Positions 57,301 to 64,000 of a stretch of 64,000 nucleotides of DNA are shown here, piece after piece. The notes beneath the pieces were generated by a model that ran no database searches, was not told the DNA's origin, and saw nothing but the letters and a program-made list of their open reading frames with translations. The DNA lies in contig NC_092578.1 of assembly GCF_037975245.1 (NCBI RefSeq), forward strand, positions 16,810,821 to 16,874,820, written 5' to 3'. This stretch comes from Apostichopus japonicus. Its lineage: Eukaryota; Echinodermata; Holothuroidea; Aspidochirotida; Stichopodidae. The number at the start of each line of letters is the position of its first letter. The stretch's first letter is position 1. The position numbers and the translations under genes are program-made.

Positions 57301-60300
57301 AGAAAAACAAAACAAGTTGTATTAGTAAAATTCTGATTTATCACTGCAAAAACGTGATTTATCAGACAAAAAAAAACAATTTTATTGATCGATGATCTAT
57401 TTTAGTGATAGACCAGAGTTTGTTAACCATAAACCTAGCCTAGATTGTTCATTTCTGAATTTTAACATTTGGCGTGCCATAGGGGACTGCACGACTCCCC
57501 CAAGATTCAGGACGGGACTGCACGACTCCCCCAAGATTTAGTGTAAGCCGATCGGGGGCTTCAAACTAAACAGTAAAAGTGATATCAAGAAGTTTCCTAA
57601 GAGAATCTACGTTATATAATAAAGCACAGATACTGATTGGTGACCAGTGTCTAGGCTGCGTTATATCATAGCCAATAGAAACGATACCGCGAAAGAATGA
57701 ATGTAAGCTTAGGTTTGGTATGACTGTCAAAACAGCTACGACGATATGCTACAAGTAAGCGATCGTATATGCTCGCCTAACAAAGAACTGCCATGGCATC
57801 CTGTGCTAGTATGCACACAATGGACCGACAGAGAGCTGTGCTGTCGGCCTAGCCTACTTGCTTTGCCGCTTATTTCAAAACAAACAAACCAACAAACGAA
57901 CGTTTAATGAATGCTTACGTAAAAAGTAACAGTTTCATATGACTCAATTCACTATAATTGCACTCATGTTAGATTAAAAAGGACTACAAAGCTTTGAAAT
58001 CATAACTTACCGTAATTACAGCGGTTTCGGACCTTCGGTGCGCGCGCCCAGCGTCATTCAACTGTAAGTAGTGTACAAAGGTCATCTACAACTTTGCGAC
58101 ACAGTTGTTAACTTTACTATTTCGGAAAAAAACTCGTTGATTGCGTAAGACTAAACGTATATGCTACTTTCTATCATTCCAACAACATGTAAAATACGGT
58201 TCTCGTTTTATGATGCAAGATTTGGTGTAACGTTTTCGCGGTCACTTCGACCGCATAATGAAAACGTGGATCGAGCCTGATGCTTTTGTTTTGACACAGC
58301 AGTTGATGTATTGTTATGAACATTTTGTTCCCATATACAGAAAATGTTGTTACAATACATTTTGTAAATGGACAACAATTTTTTTTAACAACATGATTAA
58401 TTTTAGTAGATGAACGGCGTAAAGCTGTTATATCACAGACATTTTTTACAGTGATATTACAACAACGCGAAATCTTTTTACATCAACGAATGCGACTACA
58501 CGCAAGGTGGAACAAATGGCGCGCCATAGGTCGTGGACAAATGAAATCTTATAATTAGTAACATTCGGAAGGATTTTGACAATGACGTCACCGTAAACCA
58601 ATGACGAGCATACGATTTGATATTTTTTATTGCGTCGCGTTTGTGTCTGTGTGTGTGTGTGTGGGGGGGGGGTGAGCAAATTAAGCATGAAGTTACATGA
58701 AAGTTCTAGAGGCACATATAGGGTGGGGGGGGGGGGGAGTGGTGGTGGAGTTGTTCCTGTAGAGAGGAGTACAATTAAAATGACTGCCACTCACATTTTC
58801 GAGATCTTCTGTGATACACTCTTGTCCGTTGTTAATGTTTACTCTCGTTAAAGAGAGGAGATGTCGGCCACTTAGAGTTTTCATCGGCCAACTGACTTCT
58901 AACATGGCCGAAGAAATCGTTGCCGGACCTAAATTTTGAACCTTAGGGGAGAAGAAGAAGAAAGAAAGAAAAATACAATATTGATTAAGAATTTTGAGAA
59001 AAAAAAACGAAAAACAGGAAGAATCATATTAAACTGTGAGATCTATGAGATCAGAAAGCAAAGTTGATAAATAAATGAAAAGAAACGGGCAGGGGGGAGG
59101 GGGAGGGGGGTTGGGGAAACTGCCGGATATATTTGTTGATAGATTACATCTTTTTCTGCATGCTTTTATTGTTGATATTAAAACAAAAACAATGAACAAT
59201 AAAGAACAGTTAGGAAAATGACCTGAATTAAGCCAGTATCATCATTAGCTAACCAATTACGCCAAACGTCTGCAGATATCTATAACTTTGTCGAAAAGCA
59301 ACTAAAATAAATGAACCATAGAAGTTTATATCCAAACATGTATATCTGTTGCTCCTTATAATGCTGGTGTAGTTGCACTATAGATCTTTGAATGTTGCAT
59401 ATTGAATATTGTTCTTTCCGCATCAGTGGCTGGTCTTTGTACATAAATGGCTGCTCTTTATATATCGATGGATGCTCTTTGTACATCGATGGCTGCTCTT
59501 TATATATCTATGGATGCTCTTTGTACATCAATGGCTGCTCTTCGTACATCAATGGCTGCTCTTTATATATCTATGGATGCTCTTTGTACATCAATGGCTG
59601 CTCTTCGCATATCGGTGGCTGCTCTTTATATATCTATGGATGCTCTTTGTACATCAATGGCTGCTCTTCGCATATCGGTGGCTGCTCTTTATATATCAAT
59701 GGATGATCTGTGCACATCAATGGCTACTCTTTGCATATCGGTGGCTGCTCTTCTTGTTTTTATGTTGTTCTAATTGTTCTATGGTTCTTAGGTAAGAATA
59801 TCTGAGACCACTATTCGCTTTGTCTTATAATAAATATCATCATAAACTCACAAAAAAATGTTTGTCTTTTGTGTATATAGCTAAACTCACCCAGTAAGTA
59901 TGGACAACTTCGTCGGCCTTAACAGAATCCGTGTCATTAGTTTCTGTTAGCTTTAATGCAACATCGGTGTCGTTATAGATCACTTGTTCAATGTTAGTTG
60001 ATCTGGAAAAAAAAGAAAGAAAAAAGAAAAAGAAAGGGAATTGAAAAAGTAAAAAAAAATAATAATAAGACAGAGGTATGAATATTTTCATTTTCATTAT
60101 TCTCTTAAAACTAATTAATCAACAGACATTCCTTCACAATAAAACGTTTACGTTAATTATCCAATGAAAAGTGAATGGGGATCTCAAGTCACGCTCTAAA
60201 TCAGCAGAGGGCGCTATCACATCAGTCCTTTCTAGTTCCGCGAAACTTGACAAGCTGCAGCCACTGCAATAACTGAGCATTTCATTTGAGGAATCTCTGA

Positions 60301-60702
60301 TGGACACTATTAGTCTAAAATCCTGCACATTCCATAATTCACGCAAAGTGTGACATACTCGAACTAACATACGGTTGTTCATAATCATAACTAGCACATT
60401 TTAGCAATTTATCCATAGTTATTATACCCGTCAAGCAAGATGCCAACTTTCGGTTGCAATTCCCATCTTAGAGTCACTCTGTTATCTCCTTGGGTGTCAG
60501 CATCTTCTTCAGATGTACTAAATGTGAAAGTAAAAGTAAGTATGTTTCGGCATGCATGGTTGTAGACAGACATGACAAGCAGAGAGAGAGAGGGGGGGGG
60601 GGGGGGGGATGTGGAGCGGACAGAACAAGTTTCATTCCCGGGCTCTGAGTCGATTGGCGATACGGGAAATCGGCATCAGATATATATATATATATATTTA
60701 TA

Positions 60703-60775
<73 letters not shown>

Positions 60776-62151
60776 ACAACAACATGAATGGCCTAGACAG
60801 TGACAACAACTTGATTTGCTAAAATGATCTCAAATGTATGCATGTTTATGAATATCTTTCTACAAGGTGTTACTCACATTTTAAATATTTTTTTTTTACA
60901 ATTTGTGTTAGGAAGATGCTATAGTAATAATATAATCTAAGCAAAACATGTTCAGTTTTCAATGAATTTCAAATATACCGGCCAAATGGTTATTTCCATT
61001 TGTTCCACGTTATAACCACTTTAAACAGATTTTTTTTGTTTCTTCACACACACCTGTTTGCAATAAGGACCATTGGGAGATGTGTTCTATCACCGGGTAC
61101 TGGCGAAATTTGTAAATGCAGCTCGAAAACAATATCCTACGAGTTGGTTACAACAAAAGAAAGAAATTAGGTGCAAGCATAAATGTATAACAAAAAACAG
61201 TGCAAATTCTTCATTAATGCATAACAATATACATGTACCACAATGGAGAAGGAATGAGGGGGAGGGTGGAGGGAGGGTTATGATAAGAAAAGAGGGTAAT
61301 GCGGGTTGTTAGGGCTCATACAGAGGGCGAAAAATTAATTCATAGAATTTTCAAGAGCTAATAGTTCAGAACGAACATTAGGTATTGTTCTATGGTGTTA
61401 AAATACTCTCGATATGTATACTGTATTCGTGTTGTGGGTGTCTGTGTGTAGGGGGGGGGGGGTGTTGGGGTAGGGGTATCGGATCATCCATGCCACCTAT
61501 AACGTTTTCTTAATGTCAGGAGACTGAGAGTGAATCAAGTCGTTCGGATTTCTTGACCAGGCTCTATCTACTGTGATTTTTCTTAAAAATTAAAAATAAA
61601 GTATTCTTTGAGAGGGGAAAGGGGAGGGGGGCTAGGTCAAGCCCATGTCATTCTCATGTTAATATATGAAACCTATGTAGAAATACGACTATAACTACAA
61701 TTTTAATACAATATTAATACAATATTAACTTCGGTTACCGTTGTCCTTGGTAGGGGATTTCCGATGTCACAAACGACACTTCTAACCTGGTGCATAATTT
61801 CACACACAATCGAGAGGTCCTACGTGGAAAGAAAAAAAAAATAGTAATAATAAAACGATGATGATGATGATGATATTGATAATGATGATGATGATAATAT
61901 TGATGATAAAGATGATGATGATGATGATGACGATGATGATGATGATATTGATAATGATGATGATAATATTGATGATATAGATGATGATAATGATGATGAT
62001 GATGTTGATGATGATGATGATGATGATAATATTGATGATATAGATGATGATGATGATGATGACGATGATGATGATGATATTGATAATGATGATGATAATA
62101 TTGATGATATAGATGATGATAATGATGATGATGATGATGATGATGATGATA

Positions 62152-62183
<32 letters not shown>

Positions 62184-62501
62184 AATGATGATAATGATAA
62201 TATTGATGATATAGATGATGATGATGATGACGATGATGATAATGATATTGATAATGATGATGATAATATTGATGATATAGATGATGATAATGATGATGAT
62301 GATGATGTTGATGATGATGATGATGATGAGGATGACGATGATGATGATGATGATGATATTGATAATGATGATGATAATATTGATGATATAGATGATGATA
62401 ATGATGATGATGATGATGATAATGATGATGATGATGATGATGATGATAATGATGATGATGATGATGATATTGATAATGATGATGATAACATTGATGATAT
62501 A

Positions 62502-62587
<86 letters not shown>

Positions 62588-62759
62588 CGATGATGATGAT
62601 GATGATATTGATAATAATGATGATAATATTGATGATATAGATGATGATAATGATGTTGATGATGATGATGATGATAAGATGATGATGATGATGAGGATGA
62701 CGATGATGATGATGATATTGATAATGATGATGATAATATTGATGATATAGATGATGATA

Positions 62760-62857
<98 letters not shown>

Positions 62858-63658
62858 AATGATTATGATGATGATGATAATACAAATACTTCTAGGAACG
62901 ATACACTGCAAACACAATCAGTCGATACTAACCCCTTATAATTTTCGTTAAATGATCTTTGAACAGATTTTCATTAGAACTTTCTCACTGATTTGCACCT
63001 ACTCAAATCGAGTCCACAGATCTACACCGATAGTGGAATTGACTCGCATTAAACACAGAATGACTCACCATTCACAATATTACTGGTTTTATAAGGTGCC
63101 GTGAAAAAAATTAAGATTTTTTCCCCTGCAATTTTGCTTCAAGTTATCGTTTCTGCTACAAAATGTTGAAAAGATGATATTCTGATGCGAGAGTATTATA
63201 TTTCTATTTTATTTGAATAAATGTTGAAAAGGTGATGCATATTGAATGATTAATTTAAGATGTCTGCTGCCTATCGTTCAATTGATGACATTTGATAAAA
63301 TAATCATTTTGTCATCTTACAGCAAAATATTGAATTCCTCACTTCAAGGATTCTTTGTTGTAAAATTGTCAACATGTATATGTATTATTTGAACAATTCA
63401 TCATTTTCTTGAAATAATGTATTCCCAGAAAGATCTTAATATTTTGACAGCACCTTAACCTTTCAAATACTAAACCAATGATGAGCTTTTTTGTTTTTGT
63501 TTTGTCTTACTGATTTGGTGGTACGAAATGACAGGAATTTGGCCTCATCTGGTAAAAGGGCATACAGATGAGCACCAAAGGCCTCATCAGCGGTATTCCT
63601 CACGGTAACCGTCAAGACCACCTCGGTATCATCGCCAAAAAATAAAATAGGTTGATCG
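51208..63658 (-). CDS. Integrin alpha subunit, 3' part (9 exons, both ends incomplete)
   Basis: Nine exons encode the calf-1 domain to the transmembrane helix of an integrin alpha chain, a cell-surface receptor subunit that pairs with a beta chain to bind matrix ligands. Markers: TVRNTADEAFGAHLYALLPD and VVCDIGNPLP (calf-1), VQNLGPATISSAMLEVSWP (calf-2), a furin-type site RARRSV before the light chain, GCVNITCNLG with paired cysteines, EPAEWEIISMARL close to the membrane, and PLWVIIVSVVVG as the start of the helix. The cleavage site indicates a subunit without an I domain that is cut into heavy and light chains (like alpha3/5/6/8/V); the subclass cannot be fixed from here. The beta-propeller exons lie beyond the right edge. 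No GFFKR tail exon was found. One exon join (63511 to 61817) is out of phase. Confidence 0.93.
51366..51745 (-). mobile_element. LINE 3' end (reverse-transcriptase C-terminus and tail)
   Basis: The minus strand has an open frame KFPRIWNELPPETRNLLLCG ... CNIKEHFLALSHV ending at TAA (51589-51587), the typical last motif (PRIWNxLP) of L2/CR1-like reverse transcriptases. About 220 bp of 3' UTR follow, ending in an ATGAA-type tail (51366-51382), 35 bp before the transmembrane exon. Confidence 0.75.
51760..52188 (-). other. Integrin intron before the transmembrane exon, 5' part
   Basis: No feature other than the adjacent LINE end. Confidence 0.7.
52189..52293 (-). CDS. Integrin alpha exon: membrane-proximal calf-2
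   Basis: 35 codons, phase 0: DNEPAEWEIISMARLTVQSI then PYITQPTKTPEEVKT. Acceptor ATACAG, donor ACG|GTAAGC. Confidence 0.92.
52294..52978 (-). other. Integrin intron
   Basis: 685 bp; a run of 15 or so G at 52630 and an AAT repeat at 52926. No mobile element was identified. Confidence 0.75.
52979..53209 (-). CDS. Integrin alpha exon: furin site and calf-2 cysteines
   Basis: 77 codons, phase 0. MQDEATISKEESRARRSV carries the heavy/light-chain cleavage motif RARR. Then VPSKVVVDCSKGHSGCVNIT and LTIESRLMLESLLK. Acceptor TTTTCGTAG, donor AAG|GTCAGT. Confidence 0.95.
53700..53893. repeat. Degenerate 21-bp tandem repeat
   Basis: About nine variable units of the form TAATGACTTTRYNTAGACGTA, ending about 8 bp before the left end of the CACTG element. 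Confidence 0.8.
56258..56605 (-). CDS. Putative two-exon Cys/His-rich small protein inside the CACTA-like element
   Basis: Exon 56481-56605 follows a strong acceptor (TTTCTTGCAG), reads MVTCSCGVHSDTAARKMCHY to CHEESATEF in an open frame and meets a GTAAGT donor. Exon 56258-56336 follows a strong TTTTTTTGTAG acceptor, continues in phase (TT|T) as KVHHGDHWIHPECKSFTCRL and stops at TGA. Together they give about 67 aa with seven Cys and eight His, suggesting a metal-binding fold. The family is not recognised. An upstream exon (acceptor at 56728, TTTCATAG) and a first exon with donor at 58012 may belong to the same unit. The true start is unknown. Confidence 0.35.
58012..58066 (-). promoter_or_regulatory. 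Possible first exon/promoter of the element-borne transcript
   Basis: A consensus donor (TTACG|GTAAGT) follows a locally CpG-rich stretch (GCGCGCGC near 58041) in otherwise AT-rich DNA, on the same strand as the exons at 56.3-56.7 kb. No long frame. Confidence 0.3.
58795..58941 (-). CDS. Integrin alpha exon: calf-2
   Basis: 49 codons, phase 0: VQNLGPATISSAMLEVSWPM, then LSGRHLLSLTRVNINNGQEC and ITEDLEN. Acceptor CCCCTAAG, donor GTGAGT. The acceptor is weak but the peptide joins smoothly to HTYW of the previous exon. Confidence 0.92.
58942..59890 (-). other. Integrin intron with minisatellite
   Basis: 949 bp, largely the 59410-59760 minisatellite; a G-rich run at 59090-59115. Confidence 0.8.
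59410..59760. repeat. GGCTGCTCTT(T/C)(A/G)TA(T/C)ATC minisatellite
   Basis: About 16 units of 21 bp (ATCAATGGCTGCTCTTTGTAC and variants). All three plus-strand frames are open through it because 21 is a multiple of three. Confidence 0.95.
59891..60002 (-). CDS. Integrin alpha exon: calf-1/calf-2 junction
   Basis: One base plus 37 codons: STNIEQVIYNDTDVALKLTE then DEVVHTYW. Acceptor TTTTTTTTCCAG, donor GTGAGT. Confidence 0.9.
60003..60427 (-). other. Integrin intron
   Basis: 425 bp, no feature; a minus-strand frame at 60134-60397 is unsupported. Confidence 0.75.
60428..60517 (-). CDS. Integrin alpha exon: calf-1
   Basis: T plus 29 codons plus GG: TSEEDADTQGDNRVTLRWEL then QPKVGILLD. Acceptor CACATTTAG, donor GG|GTATAA (off-consensus at the fifth base and beyond). 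Phase matches both neighbours. Confidence 0.88.
60518..61053 (-). other. Integrin intron with (TA)n
   Basis: Contains a TA repeat at 60680-60772 and a G-run at 60592. Confidence 0.8.
60680..60772. repeat. (TA)n microsatellite
   Basis: TATATA with TTTA interruptions. Confidence 0.95.
61054..61136 (-). CDS. Integrin alpha exon: calf-1
   Basis: 27 codons plus AG: DIVFELHLQISPVPGDRTHL then PMVLIAN. Acceptor CTCGTAG, donor AG|GTGTGT. Follows CDIGNPL of the preceding exon as in the family. Confidence 0.9.
61137..61738 (-). other. Integrin intron
   Basis: 602 bp, G-rich run at 61450, otherwise nothing recognised. Confidence 0.75.
61739..61817 (-). CDS. Integrin alpha exon: calf-1 VVCDIGNP
   Basis: After a long pyrimidine tract and GTAG acceptor, one base then TSRLCEIMHQVRSVVCDIGN and PLPRTT, donor ACG|GTAACC. 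The Cys pair is that of the calf-1 disulphide. The 5' phase (needs two bases from upstream) does not match the donor of the exon at 63511, which ends in phase 0. Confidence 0.85.
61818..63510 (-). other. Integrin intron filled by GAT repeat
   Basis: 1.7 kb: GAT repeat 61853-62880, then AT-rich sequence to 63510. No exon was recognised in 62,900-63,500. Confidence 0.7.
61853..62880. repeat. 1-kb (GAT)n with higher-order structure
   Basis: GAT/GATAAT repeats with a recurring marker TTGATGATATAGATGATGAT near 61969, 62032, 62101, 62203, 62269, 62379, 62490, 62629 and 62739. The long His, Ile, Ser and Met frames here are repeat translations. Confidence 0.97.
63511..63658 (-). CDS. Integrin alpha exon: calf-1 start
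   Basis: One base plus 49 codons: DQPILFFGDDTEVVLTVTVR, then NTADEAFGAHLYALLPDEAK and FLSFRTTKS. Acceptor TTTTCAG, donor TCA|GTAAGA. The rest of the gene towards the N-terminus is beyond the window. Confidence 0.93.
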
Positions 63659-64000
63659 CTGAAAATGAAAATCAAGGTAAAAGCTATGAGTACCTGCTAA
63701 AAGAAGAAATATAACCGACAACCATCAGTAACTTAGATGAAAGCGATGTGTATGATGAATATTCGGTCCCCTCCCCCTTCCTTCCCTCCCTCTCCTCTCC
63801 CAACAGCTAAGGAAAAATTGTATCACTTAATGAGACATCCCGGAAATGTGTGAATGTTCTCTCTCATACTGAAGTTGATCAAGTCTAAAACTTGATCAGT
63901 GCAACAACGCCACGTGGGATGAGGTGGGATGGGGTGGGTGGGTGGGTGGGGTAGTGGGTGGTTATATGGTGTAATGACATGGGAGTGTAACATCCCCTTT
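63659..64000 (-). other. Integrin intron, partial
   Basis: C-rich (63770) and G-rich (63920-63960) low-complexity patches; no exon recognised to the window edge. Confidence 0.6.

Larger units (their letters stand above)
53901..58453. mobile_element. 4.55-kb CACTA-like DNA transposon
   Basis: Termini CACTGTAAAAAATTTCTCTG (left) and, in reverse complement, CACTGTAAAAAATGTCTGTG (right), flanked by a 3-bp ATA duplication (53898-53900 and 58454-58456). CACTG ends and a 3-bp duplication fit the EnSpm/CACTA superfamily. Sub-terminal direct and inverted words (for example TACAACAGCAACTG and CACAGCAGTTGATG) are present. No long transposase frame; short minus-strand exons are seen near 56.3-56.7 kb. 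Classification is inference from ends only. Confidence 0.75.
53210..58794 (-). other. Integrin intron holding a large transposable element
   Basis: 5.6 kb, most of it the CACTG-ended element 53901-58453. Outside the element are a 21-bp repeat (53700-53893) and a short stretch of unique sequence at each side. Confidence 0.85.

Noticed and set aside
59392-59795. Three overlapping plus-strand frames with a repeated LYINGCSLYI-like peptide
   Set aside because: A 21-bp minisatellite keeps all three frames open; no start context, splice support or homologue.
61800-62917. Two minus-strand frames over 360 codons rich in His, Ile or Ser
   Set aside because: They are translations of the GAT microsatellite inside an integrin intron; all frames of the repeat are open.

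Overview
The window is animal nuclear DNA. It is AT-rich, its genes are built from short exons (62-231 bp) with GT-AG introns of up to several kb, and it is full of microsatellites, minisatellites and non-autonomous DNA transposons. Protein similarity, judged from memory of the families, suggests an invertebrate deuterostome such as an echinoderm; that placement is inference. The long open reading frames are microsatellite translations. The real genes lie in short exons whose splice phases can be chained by hand.

Layout. (1) 186-1294, + strand: the last two coding exons of an LCMT2/TYW4-like tRNA wybutosine-synthesis enzyme (kelch-like C-terminus), with a 31-bp minisatellite resembling a half-tRNA in the intron between them. 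(2) 5739-16.4 kb, - strand: a complete CREB/CREM/ATF1-type gene with seven coding exons (299 aa) and a CRE-rich putative promoter near 16.35-16.57 kb. It is convergent with gene 1. (3) 16.6-24.3 kb: intergenic, with a LINE remnant, a tRNA-derived SINE and a 701-bp foldback element. (4) 24,497-47,710, - strand: a complete OXSR1/STK39 (SPAK/OSR1, fly Fray) kinase gene with 13 coding exons whose phases all agree (1,485 nt, 494 aa). Its introns carry three hAT-like elements and several tandem repeats. (5) 51,208-63,658, - strand: the 3' part of an integrin alpha gene, nine exons from the calf-1 domain to the transmembrane helix. Its 5' exons lie beyond the window and the GFFKR tail exon was not found.

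The genes are unrelated housekeeping or signalling genes, not an operon or cluster. The most unusual structures are: a tandem array of four copies of the CREB exon that carries the PKA-phosphorylation site, only one intact; a 4.55-kb element with CACTG termini and a 3-bp target duplication inside an integrin intron, holding what looks like a small spliced Cys/His-rich gene; the nearly palindromic foldback element; partial duplications of an OXSR1 exon; and a phase break between two integrin exons on either side of a 1-kb GAT repeat.

All product names rest on reading translated exons against remembered family sequences; no searches were run.
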